DNA from: Sequoia sempervirens
Lineage: Eukaryota; Streptophyta; Pinopsida; Cupressales; Cupressaceae
DNA: 64,000 nucleotides
Direction: 5' to 3'
Assembly (NCBI GenBank): GCA_007258455.2
Contig: VDFB02000001.1
Span: 14,405,747 to 14,469,746 of the forward strand
Below are positions 46,411 through 57,709 of the stretch, in pieces (within the stretch, counting starts at the first letter, position 1; each line of letters begins with the position of its first letter). A program made the position numbers and the translations under genes. The notes beneath the pieces are model-generated. The model searched no databases. It had not been told where the DNA came from and saw only the letters and a program-made list of their open reading frames with translations.

Positions 46411-48740
46411 GATAACCAGGTCAACACCAAATAAGGGAGAATTCTAGGAGTTAAAGACCCCTACTAGGGCTAGGAGAGCCAAGAAAGGGGAAGCTTTAGC
46501 ATCAATACCACCCACTTGACCTCCATCTCCTTCAATCCCTCCATCTCCATCTTCTCCTTCACTTCAACCAACATTTTGTCCATTCGCATCCTACATCCAA
46601 AGTGTTGTTACAACTACCATACATCAACCACATATTGCTACAATATAGCCATTACCACCCCCACCTCCACCAATGGCTTGGTTGGGAAATAATCCATCTT
46701 TTCTATCCTTTAATGACTACCATGACATGCCAGAGAATCTAGAAGGCTTCTGCTGCAAGCTCCATCCAAATGATCCACAGAGGACAGTAGAAAATCATAT
46801 CAAGATCTTCCAAATAGCCTTGAAGGATATGTAGATTAAACATGAAAATGTTTCCTGTAGACTCTTCCCTTACTCATTAGGACACAAAGCTTCTATTGGT
46901 AAATACATTTACCAACAAGCTCCATCACTTCTTAGGACCTCATCAAAAACATTTTCTTGCAAAAATTTAAAGTCCTACTCAACCCCACATGTTTTTATCA
47001 ATAGTTCATGTCAGTTATGAGGGAAGTTAATGACCCAATCAGCTCATTCAATGATAGGTTTCACAGAGCATACATGAAGTTGCAGCCTCCTTATGTAGTT
47101 GATGATTGCTCAATAAGAGTAGTGTATTATGCAACTTTGGACAACCTCACATCTGCCCTGGTCAAACGAATGCATCAACCGCCTGCAAGATTGGTGGACA
47201 CATATGTAGAAGAAGTGAAAGCAAGCACTGATCTAGGACAACATATTGCAAGTTTGTTACCTTCGTTGGGATCGACAGCTAACCCTACATAAATTCATGG
47301 CCTTACTCATGCTTTGACACATCAAACTCTGATGATGAATCCAATTCCCCATCTACCCATTGTACCACATTTAAGGCCTCTATTGGACCAAGCCCCATCC
47401 ATACCAAGCTATATGTAACCATCAAATCAACTAACCTATTCACAGCCACCCCAAGTACCTTCATACCTGCAAAGCTCCAAACCTTCAGTAGCCCAACAGG
47501 GTCCATCTACACATCTGGTTTATCTTCAAAATTCACTACCAACCCAAAATAATGTGGATATGGAGCAAATTGATGAGTTGGCTTAGTTAGTGAAGAAGCT
47601 ATCTACCAAAGTAACTCATCTGAGGAACCAAAATAATCAATTGCAGACATCTCAAAGGAGCATTCAAGCTAATTTCCACAAAGATAACTATGATTCGAGC
47701 CCATATTTGGGGTAGAATTATGAAAGAGGTCAAAATGCTAGGAATAAATTTGAAAGGAGGGTGTCCCAAAGGTAGAATAGAACATGGAATACTAGGCCAA
47801 ATAATGGTGGGGTGCCAACACCTCTTGATCCACCTGGAGGTACAGAAAAATCAGCAAGTAGAGTCTATTTGGTTGAGGCAACCTTATCTGAATGGTGTAG
47901 AATTCATCAAACCAGCAAGCATTCTAAGCTCGAATGTCCAAAGTTCCAAACTATAGCCACAATCTTCCAGGTAGAAGTTGAAAATGTTGTTGAGAGTTCA
48001 AGCTATAGGGAAATAGTGCCATCAGAGCCATACGACTTAGTCTTGGTTGTCAACTAGGTGTCCTTTCCTCAAAGTGACAAGAACAAGCCTGAGAAAGAGG
48101 TTGCAGATAAGATGGGTCAATCAAAAGAGGTAAGTAATGAAGAAGCTCTATCTCAAATATTTGATTCAGTATACAATGGTCCAAAAGATAAAGAAGAAAA
48201 ACATACTAAAGAATTTCATATGTTCCACCAATGCGCAACCCCTTACAACTTGAGAAATAGGCAAGCTAGCGATCCCTTCATGATCTCCATACCTCCCAAC
48301 AACTTTAACATGCCTCTTGATCCAAATGCTAGTAACAACATGCCTTACCCTAAGGTCCCTACCCAATATTTCAATAGGAATAGGTAGCCTAAACTAGCTA
48401 AAGAATAATCTACCAATTCCACCCACGATGGTTCCTCTGAAATGGATTTGGAGCAAATGGGGGAGTAAATTAAAAGAATTAAAAAAATTTAAAGTAAGTT
48501 TGTCAGCCTTCGAGCTACTGTAGGTACCTGCCATTAGGAATACTTTCTTTAGATCATTAAATGGAACAAACCCATCAAAACCAGTTCAAGAAACAACTAC
48601 AAAGAAGGTCTCATTCGACACCTCTAGTAACAAGCTAGTGATTAGAGAAATCCTAGGAGCAAAGCGTGATCAACCACCTAGCAAAAACCAACAAGTAGAC
48701 AAACAACTGACTAAGGAGCAAAATCAGGTGCAATCAAAAG
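46411..48740 (+). pseudogene. Gag of element A copy 2
   Basis: Uninterrupted by B, this copy shows the gag layout: a basic and proline-rich N-terminus (TPTRARRAKKGEA, PLPPPPPPMAW), the capsid block FNDYHDMPENLEGF continuing to LREVNDPISSFNDRFHRAY and LVKRMHQPPARLVDTYVEE, a linker, a CHHC zinc knuckle CRIHQTSKHSKLEC (47896-47937) and a tail with YNLRNRQAS. Stops and shifts occur at several places, so it is inactive. Confidence 0.82.
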
Positions 48741-49620
48741 ATAAAAGCAATGACAAGGATAAGGCTCAAGTAGCCCAAGCAGATGCATCTGTAGGGCTGT
48801 TCTAAGGAAGGTTAGAGACCCCTCCTTTTCTATTGACAATTTGAATGTTTGACAAAAAATTGCATAACTGCTTACTAGATTTCAAAGCATCTACCAATGG
48901 CATGCCATTTGCAGTCTTCCAAGCCTGAGGCATAACCCATACCCCATCCAAGTGCAAGGTAACTCAACTGGATAAAACTGAGGTCAATGTGGTAGGGGAA
49001 CTAAATAGAATCCCTGTGCAGATTGCGACTGATCCAAGGGTGCAACAAGTTATTGACATACAAGTTTTTGATATTCTCAACACCTATGGGATCATATTAG
49101 GAAGAGACTTCACCCAAGTGCTCAACGGATATACATCCATTAATTATTCACACATGTGGCTACCTTGGAAGGGGTTGCCTAATCAGATTCAGATTGAGTG
49201 TGAGCCCAGAATGAGATTCATGATTACTGGATACAATAACAAGAATGAAGTGTTGTTTGTAGAAATAGAGCTAGGAAATTACCTCCCAGTTGCATATGAA
49301 GTTTTGGAAGAAGGGATAGAAGAAATCCTAGTGCTATGCCGTGCTTCTCCCAACTTGACTACTCACCCCAATAGTACAAAAGCACTGGTTGAGTTCGATA
49401 ATGAAGACTTCCAAGAGGATGGTAACTTGGGCCTATTCGACAGTTTCCAAGAATTAATGCAGAAATGTGTCCAAGATCAACTCAATTTAGGAGTTAGAAT
49501 GGATTTCAAAGAACTTCCACTACCTAGTTGGTGCAGAACACATGATTCCTCCCATTTTGAATTTGAGTGCTACTTATGCCAGAAAATAGTAGGCCACATC
49601 AAAAGGTAGACCCCGAAGGA
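48741..49620 (+). pseudogene. Protease region and second knuckle, element A copy 2
   Basis: The active-site region reads CLLDFKASTNGM with Lys (48894-48896) where Gly is expected; A1 has Glu at the same codon. The long frame 48989-49609 carries VQQVIDIQVFDILNTYGIILGRDF and ends with CRTHDSSHFEFEC (49532-49570) plus a CxxC word and HIKR. The second knuckle-like motif is conserved in A1. Confidence 0.8.
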
Positions 49621-49739
49621 GGTTATGGCAGAACACCAAGATCAAAAGCTACCAGAATCTAAACAGCCACCCAAAGGTGCAACGACAAACACACAGCCAT
49701 AAAACTAAGTATGTTCAATCAAATCTAAAGGAAAAAGTT

Positions 49740-50160
49740 CCTCCAAGTTCTAGATGTTGCACTTCAATGGATCTAAATCTAAGCAAGGAGTAGGAGCAGG
49801 CTTCGAGCTCATTAATCCCACGGGTAAGACATATTTTGTTGCCCATAGATTACAATTCTATTACACCAATAATGTAGCATAATATGAGGAACTAGCTCAT
49901 GGGTTACTCATGGCTTTGAGGAAAAAGGTCAAAATGTTACAAGTATTTGGAGACTCGAAACTAGTTGTTAAGCAAGTTAGAAAGTTATATTCATGCCATG
50001 ATCGGAGGATAGCTGACTATGGGCATAGAGTATGGGATCTTATAGAAGGATTTGATTCATTCAACATTCAGCTAATTCCCTGTGGTAAGAATCATATTGT
50101 TGATGCCTTAACACAAGCAGCTAGCACACTACAACCTTTGTCCTTGACTGGTCTAAAGAA
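49740..50160 (+). pseudogene. Accessory RNase H, element A copy 2
   Basis: Starts LHFNGSKSKQGVGAGFELI (first Asp changed to Asn), then NNVA-stop-YEEL: the stop (49880-49882) sits at the codon that is Lys in A1 and Glu in D. GDSKLVVKQV and NHIVDALTQAAST follow. Position before the RT is as in A1, B and D. Confidence 0.8.
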
Positions 50161-51850
50161 ATTTATTGTGGAATTCACCCCTACTCTGTCAATACCTGAC
50201 AATGTAACCAACTTCCAAGTGTTTGAAGATGACAAGCGCATCCTTGGCTTCATCACCAGTTCTAACATATTCGCCTCCCAGATCATAGATGAAGTAGAGC
50301 TTGACATAAAAGGGGTTATCAACTTGAAGAGCAACACAATACTGAGAAGCATGGTCTAGTTGGAAAGAATATTCAACCTATATTATATAAGAGATCAGGA
50401 TCAATAGACTAAGAAGGACTCCATAGATAACCAGTGTCACGCTCACATTTTGGGTACAGTAGAAGATGTTAAAAACGTCTTTATTGGCAAAGTCTACAAC
50501 CTAAAAGAAAAGAAAGGAATCATTGATGCTTTGCATACTTATCATGATGTGATAGCTTGGGGGTATGAGGACCTGAAAACATATGGCATGTCAATCATCA
50601 CTCATACTATCCCCCTCACACCAAATCATGTGAAGCCCTTTAGGCAGCAAAAATTCCCAATTAATGTGTTGTTGGAACCTATTATATTCAAAGAAGTATA
50701 AAAGATTCTCCCAACTCGAATCATCTTTCCTATTTGACATTCCACATGGGTGGAAAATTTGGTACCGGTAAGAAAGAAAAATAGAGAAATTAGGTTATGC
50801 ATGGATTTTAGGAACCTGAACTGAGCTTTTGAAAAGGATAATTATCCAGTGCCCTCATTGGATGAAGTGCTAAAAATTTTCAATGGTTCACAAATTATGT
50901 CTTTTCTAGACGGCTACTCAGGATACAATCAAGTAATGGTGCAAGATGAAGACAAGCATAAGACGAATTTCACCACAAAATGGGGGATGTTCACATACAA
51001 AAGGATGTCATTTGGCTTAATCAACGCAGTTGTAATGTTTTAGTGTGCCATGGATATAGCCTTCAAAGATCTCATTGGAAAATGTATCATCATCTACATG
51101 GATGACCTCACAGTGTTCTCAAAGAAAAGAGGGAACCACATCTCTTATTTATGCAAGGTGTTCTAGAAGTGCAGAGAATTTGGTATCTTGTTGAACCCAA
51201 AGAAGTGTATCTTTGGGGTAACGAAAGAAAAATTGTTGGGACACATGATTTTAGAAAAGGTTATCTCCATAGATCTAGAGCGTATCTAGGCCATCTTGAA
51301 AATTCAACGTCTTGGAAGTAAGAAAGAAATGGAATTCTTCTTTGGAAAGATCAACTCTTTCAGGAAGTTTATCACAAGGTTTGTAGAAATAGTAAAGTCA
51401 TTGAATGCAATGTTGAAGCAAGATTATAAAGTAGAGTGGATACCAGAAGCTAAATAGGATTTCAAAGAAATAAAGAGGGCTATTGCAGATGCTTTCATGT
51501 TGGTTAGCCCAAATTATTCTAATCCATTCTATATCTATTCTTTAGCTTCAAACCATTCATGTGCCAATATGATAACACAAAAATATGACAAAGGAAGTGA
51601 GCACCATGTTTCCTTTATGGGTTCCCCACTAAAAGATGTTGAATTGTGCTACCACAATGTTGATAAGAAAGCATATGCCTTAATTAGGGGAGTCAAGAAA
51701 TTTAGGCATTACATTTTGAGAAATAAAGTTTCCACCATTGTACTAGACCTCGCTATCAAGATATTGTTAATGCAAAATGAACCAGGAGAAAGGAGAGTGA
51801 AATGGGCTACACTGTTACAAGAATATGACATGGAGATCTAACCCATGAAG
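50161..51850 (+). pseudogene. RT and RNase H, element A copy 2
   Basis: After a linker, RT shows QQKFPINVLLEPIIF, FLDGYSGYNQVMVQ, WGMFTYKRMSFGLINA and the catalytic IYMDDLTVFSK near 51095. Stops lie at 50699, 50821 and 51042. RNase H (about 51480-51840) reads FYIYSLASNHSCANM, LKDVELCYHNVDKKAYALIRGVKKFRHY and WATLLQEYDMEI. Confidence 0.83.
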
Positions 51851-53200
51851 CTAGTTCGAGGGAAACCTCTCATGTGTACAATGGCAGAAACGAAACCAAA
51901 ACTTGTCGTTCAGTAGTACCACTTGGAGGATGTCACTCTATATGAATGGTATGATGACATCGTGTATTACTTGCTTAATAACAAATGTCTGCCATGGTTG
52001 TAGGGGGTCTAGAAATGAGCTTTGAGGCTGAAAAGTATCAGTTACATGCTAAAAGGAGCCATGTTGTACAAGAAGAATCACAAAGGAATCTACCTTAGAT
52101 TCTTAAGGAAAGAAAAAGTCACTGAAGTGTTGAAGGAATTCCATGACAAATTTGGAATGGGACATGGATCCGGTCCTTCAACAACCCATCAAATCCTGTG
52201 GGTTGGATATTACTGGTTGACCCTATTCAAATACACTCATAATCATGTTAGATCCTACCACATTTTCCCAACTGTTGCTATCAAGGAGAGGTATGATATT
52301 GTTTTGCTACAACCAGTTGCTAAGGTAAGGTCTTTTTCTCAGTGGGGACTCAACTTCATTGGTCTGGTAAGCCCACCATCCTCTGCGGGTCACAGGCACA
52401 TTCTAACTACAACTAATTACTATACAAGATGGACAGAGGAAATTTCTTGTAGGCAATGTACAACTGAGGTAGTAACTAATTTTATTGAAAGATTTATTAT
52501 CAATCTCTTTGGATGCCCGTTTGCATTAGTGTGTCATAATGGTCCTGCCTTCACTTCTCTTAAATTTGCAAGTTGGGAATTTGATTATGGGATTGTACTA
52601 AATTTTTTATCCAACTATTATCCCCAAGGCAATGGGTTAGCTAAATCCACAAATAAGAACCTATTTGTCACCATATGCAAACTATTAGACAAGAATTCAA
52701 GGGATTGGCACACCCAGTTGCGATTTGCTCTATGGGAAGATCACACTTGACATAAGGCTGCCCTAGGAACTTTCCTATATCACCTCGTTTATGGCCTAGA
52801 TCTTATTTTCCCAATCCACCTCAAGATTCTCACATTGCAATTTATCAACACCTATTATGAAGAGGGGGAATATCTTGAGGGTCGTCTAACTGAATTTCTC
52901 TACCTTGAAGAAAAAAGTGATGAAGCCATGGAAAATTTTTCCAAACACCAGGGTGTAGTCAAAAGATGGTTTGATCGTAGTGACAAAGTTAAGACCTTTA
53001 AAATTGCTAACCTAGTGTTGTGTTGGGACAAGGCCCATGAGAAGAAAGGGGGACAAGACAAATTTGAAAAGCTCTGGCTTGGCCCCTTTCAAATTTTTGA
53101 GATTTTAGGAAATAATGTCTTTCATTTGAAAATGCTTACTGGAGAAGATGTCATGTTTCTAATCAATGGGCAATACCTTAAGCATTATTTCCTCACCTGA
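51851..53200 (+). pseudogene. Integrase, element A copy 2
   Basis: The long frame 52022-52750 covers the zinc region (EFHDKFGMGHGSGP, then VRSYHIFPTVAIKER with both cysteines gone) and the core. The core has GLNFIGLVSPPSS (Asn at 52352-52354 for Asp), LVCHNGPAF (His for the second Asp) and GNGLAKSTNK (Lys at 52643-52645 for Glu). The C-terminal part 52835-53200 (FEKLWLGPFQIFEILG) ends at TGA. All three catalytic acids are replaced. Confidence 0.84.
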
Positions 53201-53715
53201 TCTATTCAAGCTCACCCTTGTACATAGCTAGAATAGGTCTTTTACTTTGCTTTTCTTTCACTTGTTTTTTTGTCCCTTGTTTTGTTGAGGATGTTGTTCG
53301 GTATTGGTGCAGTGGTCGTGCTTGGCCTTCTCAAACAACCTGCTCTATTGGGCATTCCTCTTTGTTCCATAGATAAGTTTTCATGAGTTACTAAGAATTT
53401 TTGTTTGCTCCCGTGAATTAGGTCTCTTCACTTGAACTTTGGCTTGACCCATAATAGAACCCTTATTTGAATCCTCTCGCACTTATCTCAAAATTCACAT
53501 AACACGCACTTTAAATAACTCTTGATGAACTATATGATAATTATCATGAAGGCTTGGCAAGTGAAAAATCTTAAATTTTCTCCAGTGACCACTACAGTCT
53601 CCAAACTCACTATAAGCTTCATTGGTTATATAGTTGAGCAAAAGAGTATCAAAAGAAAAGCATAAAAGAAAAGAAAAGAGAAAAAATATTGAAAACAGGC
53701 AATTGTGTGGGTGTG
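53201..53715 (+). other. Post-pol non-coding segment, element A copy 2
   Basis: Counterpart of 27074-27590, with a purine-rich run at about 53640-53690. No gene seen. Confidence 0.6.
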
Positions 53716-53835
53716 TGAGCAACTCTATCGGGGCTATGGATGCCCAGCTGGAAATAGAGTGATGTTCTTAGGGATTACAATGACAACTCTATCGGGGCTA
53801 TGGATATCTGAATGGAAATAGAACAATGTCCAAGT
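53716..53835 (+). repeat. 64-bp direct repeat pair after pol, A2
   Basis: Two units with caactctatcggggctatggat start 64 bp apart, as in A1. Confidence 0.7.
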
Positions 53836-54549
53836 TACTTTCGGGGTTAGATTACCTATGTAGCTTGCCCTGGCTGATTGGTCACTGTCCTCTATAGTTT
53901 TTGAGGGAGGGGAAGGAACTTACTGCACACACTTCTGAGGTACTTTGTGACCTAATTCAGTTAAGGATTTTGCTCCTTTGAGCCTTGAGTTCATTGACGA
54001 CACCTGCTTCTAGTCAATGAAACTATAGATTATGGGTTTCGAATGAATCCTTATCCTTGGAACACTTGGGAGCGTTCTCTTGGAAGAGTCACCATTTGTT
54101 GTGCCTATTGCACACACGTGTCATTCAGACTGAGGACCCCCTCTTTTTGTTTCACTTTCACTGGGCTGGTTTGCCTTTGCCTCATTTTTTGTGCCCCTAT
54201 TTTTTATCTTAAAATGGTCACATGTCTTAAAATTTTCAAAATTCATCTTGACCAAACCCATTCACCTAAGTTTCATGAGGTTTCAGGCCTTTGTGAAAAT
54301 GCCTTGCAAGTTTCTACCCTAAGGAAGCTGCACTGTCCTTCACCTTCTACGGGTTTGTCGTTGTGAGTTTCCCTATGCAGACATTTTTCTTTGCTTTGTT
54401 GTTTGTTGTGTTGTTTTCCTCACGTCAACCTGTAGTGGACTTCCCACATGCGGGTTTTTCATCCATATCTTTTGCCCAGGTCCTTGCCAAACGTCCTCCA
54501 CTGGTCCAATTTTTGCATTGCCACCAACCTTCGCCCCTGTCGTGCCTAC
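53836..54549 (+). repeat. Terminal region of element A copy 2, cut by D
   Basis: It matches 27703-28430 of A1, and the match stops at 54549 where the LTR of D begins. It is probably the start of the A2 3' LTR. cctac at 54545-54549 would be the left target duplication of D; its partner lies outside the window. Confidence 0.6.
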
Positions 54550-54839
54550 TGTTACCTAATTTTCACCTATGGGCTCAATCAGGCAGGGTAACCCATGCTT
54601 TCAGAGGTTCTCAAAGACCAAATGGTGGAACACTTGCATCAGGATCACATATTTTCTAACTTGTTTGCTTCTTGTGCAGATACAGGGAAAAATGATGTTT
54701 TAATTCAGCACATGGATTAAATGTGGCTCCCAAGAGGGTTGAGCCCAGCGTGCATGTCTCTAGTTTAAGAGTGGGTTTTCATTTTTATGTTTTGCCTTGT
54801 CTTTTCCTTTTTTCTGTTTTGCTTTCTTCTTGCCTTTTC

Positions 54840-55960
54840 CTTGTTTTGTCAAGGGCAGAACTAGGTCGAAACTCGAACTTGGAACTTTTCCAAAGTTATG
54901 GATCCTGTTTCTAATTTGGTTCTGACCCCGGTTCCGCTGAGTTATTTTTGTCAGGCCCTTTTTCTTTGTTTTTGTTGGAAGCGAAGTCAGACCGAAACCA
55001 AACATTGGAACTTTTCCAAAGTTCCAGTTTTTGTTTTCATTTTGGTTCCAGTTCTGGTTTCGCGCTTGTGTGAATCTCGTTTTCTTCTTTGACCTTGCGT
55101 TTGACCATGGGGTGGTTGTTTTCCTTTCTTTTCTTCCTTTCTTTTCTTCCTTTCTTGTCCTTTTTTCTCTTCTTTGTTTTTCGTCGGAGGCAAGTTCGGG
55201 TCGGAATCCAAACTTGAAACTTGATGAAAGTTCCAGTTTTGGGTTTGTTTCCACCCCCACCCCCGCTTTTTTTTACCTGGGATCGGTTTTAGTTCCAATC
55301 CCGCCTTGCTTTCTTTTTCTTTGTGCATTTTCTTTCTTTTGACGAGCTCGGGACCGGGTCGGAACCCGAACTTGGAACTTTTGCAAAGTTCTGCTTCCTA
55401 TTTTCGTTCCGGTTCCGACCCTGGTCCCACTCGTTCTTCTTTCCTTTTCTTTGTGGCCTGTGAATCACGAGATGTCTCCTCCTCCTTGGTTCCCCTTATG
55501 TTTTTCTTTTCCTTTCCTTCATCCCTCGTATGTTGTTGGGGGCGGGATCGGAACAGAATCCAAACTTGAAACTTGAAGAAAGTTTCAGGTCTGGATTTAG
55601 TTTCAGTTCCGGTTCCGCTAACTCTTTGTTTTGCCTTGTGCGTCTTTGGGTTTTGGTTCCGCCCCGGTCCCAATTTTGCTGGCCCTTTTTCCTTTCTTCC
55701 TTGCATTTTGTTAGGGGATGCTTTCTTCTGTTTGTCCTTCCTTTTTGTCCTTTCTTTTGCCTTCTTTTGAGTTTTGTCGAGGGCGAGACCGGCTTGGAAT
55801 CCAAACCTGAAACTTGAAGAAAGTTTCAGGGACGGATTTGGTCCCGATCTCAGTTCGGTCAGAATTCATTTGTTTTTGCTTTTTCCCCCTTTCTCACTCT
55901 GGTCCCTGTTTGGTTCTCATCCCGACTCCAACTCTGCCGAAGGGTCCGAGCTCGGAGAAG
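54840..55960 (+). repeat. Expanded near-palindrome array in the LTR of D
   Basis: Six units carry GGAACTTTTCCAAAGTTCC or relatives at about 54881, 55007, 55213, 55374, 55567 and 55808. Spacings are 126, 206, 161, 193 and 241 bp. The pyrimidine-rich plus strand here creates long but spurious hydrophobic reading frames. Confidence 0.75.
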
Positions 55961-56430
55961 GTGGAGGAGTTCGCCGTAAGGTCTCGCCGACCCGATGGAG
56001 TCTTGCCAATGGCTTTTTGAGAGATTGATATAACTCTAGTTGCTCACCATGATGTCCTGCCGATAGCAGGGTGGTCTTGGCTAAATGAATGAGTTTGGGG
56101 AAGTCTCCCTGACCCGATGGTGTCTAGGTGACTAAATGGTGGTCTCGACAAAAGTTGTGTCATCGCTATGATGTCTCCCCGACATGGAGTAAGCTCGCTG
56201 AAGGATCTTTCCTTCACCATAATGTCTCACTGACCCGATGGGGTCTTGCCGAAATAAGGGAGCTCGGGGAGAGGAAAGAAGCTCGCTATGAGGTCCTGCC
56301 GAAAGAGGGGAGTCTTGCTGATAGCGATCAGCTTGCCCACATAAATGGATATTGGTCTAACTCTCGTAGCTCGCTATGAGGTCTCACCAACAGTCCTAAG
56401 CTATGTCGATAGCTACTATATGATGTGCTC

Positions 56431-56468
56431 GCATCAAGGAGACATAATAAAAACTCTCACCGACATGC
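56431..56468 (+). other. Hairpin module in the LTR of D
   Basis: gcatcaaggagacat, spacer, ctctcaccgacatgc; the reverse-complement orientation of the modules seen in B, as expected from D's orientation. Confidence 0.5.
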
Positions 56469-56891
56469 ATTTTGCAAAGCAACCCTTAATCTTTGAGAAC
56501 ATGCACAGCTGGGGCATCGACTCGGTGAAGTAATGGCACTGAATCTAGCAGGTAAATCTGGTGTTGTTCCTCAGAGATGGTTGACCAGAAGAGGCCGTGA
56601 GCCACGACAACAGCTGGGGAGGTCAGCTGAAGAAGTGGAGCGACATTAATGACAACGTCGTAAAGCATTCAAGGTGACTCTGACAAAATCCCGATGGCAG
56701 ACTTGAAGGCTGCAAGTCAATAACGACAGCTATAAAAGATCTAAAGACATCCCTAGGAGTGATCTCTTGCCGACATGGAGGGGGGATGGGAATTTAATGC
56801 TTCATTGACTTCATTCCAAGCACTTCTAGGGCCGACGTGTCTAGGCGCCAACTCATTTTGAAACCCTAAGGCAGGGGGCCGACACTGTTTT

Positions 56892-56902
56892 GTATATATG
56901 GC
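56892..56902 (+). promoter_or_regulatory. TATA-like box in the LTR of D
   Basis: tgtatatatgg, identical to the boxes in both LTRs of B. Confidence 0.6.
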
Positions 56903-57039
56903 ATTTTTTACTCTTTTATAGGCAGTTCTTACTTGCATATTCTTCTGTTCTTGTGACTTTTGTGAGTTTTTAGAGGAGAATACTGAGTTTTGTAACTCAT
57001 TTACAGATATTGAATGTACTGTTTCACCTTTGGAGATTG

Positions 57040-57045
57040 AATAAA
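57040..57045 (+). terminator. Polyadenylation-like signal in the LTR of D
   Basis: aataaa about 140 bp after the TATA-like box, the usual arrangement for an LTR whose R region ends soon after. Confidence 0.4.
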
Positions 57046-57591
57046 GAAAGCAACTTCTGCCTTCTTAGTTATCTGTTTCATTTAGTGTGTTAAATGATTA
57101 ATAAATTTACATGTGAGTTTCTCTTATTCCTTGTTAATTGTCTCATTAATAGAACTTTTAAGTAGAAGAGATGTGTATATTGTTGGTTATAGGTTATGTT
57201 AGTGATGCAAACAGTTTTAGTTATGAGGAGAATTTATCATCCTTCTAGGACTGAATGTATCATAGCTTTCTTATAAAACATCTATGCGATATCATATGAG
57301 TATTGAGTTGTGCATATAAGCTTTTACTAGTCGATTAAAAATTGTGTGCTAATCAACTGTTCATGTTTGAACAAATTTGGTGTATCACCATAGGAGTAGT
57401 TTTCCAATTTATGTATTCCTTCTCCCTTTATCTCACAAAGATCAATAGTTAGGTGATACCATAGGAATTTAGCCTTCTTCGGAGGTTGACCTCTATTTAC
57501 AAGAAACCCACATCTTTAGAGGTCTTCCCATGTTACACTGAGGTGTTGAACATCGGGTTCAACATGGTGCAATTTTAGGTGATAACAGTTT

Positions 57592-57609
57592 TGGCACGCT
57601 CGGTGGGAC
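57592..57609 (+). promoter_or_regulatory. Primer binding site of element D
   Basis: tggcacgctcggtgggac, four bases after the LTR end; two differences from the site in B. The tRNA is not identified. Confidence 0.75.
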
Positions 57610-57709
57610 AGAGTTAGAAGTAAAATTCTTGAGTCTTGCTATTTTGATGTGCTGACAGTAAGCTAATAGCCTTTTAGAGGTTGTGTTCAAGCATATCTGG
57701 TGAATCTGC

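Larger units (their letters stand above)
54550..57587 (+). repeat. 5' LTR of element D
   Basis: Begins TGTTACCTAATTTTCACC and ends GATAACA. It is related to the LTRs of B in reverse orientation, but about 500 bp longer, largely because the palindrome array holds more units. It carries the hairpin module (56431-56468), clustered TCTCGCCGACC words (55970-56400), a TATA-like box and a polyadenylation-like signal. Confidence 0.92.
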
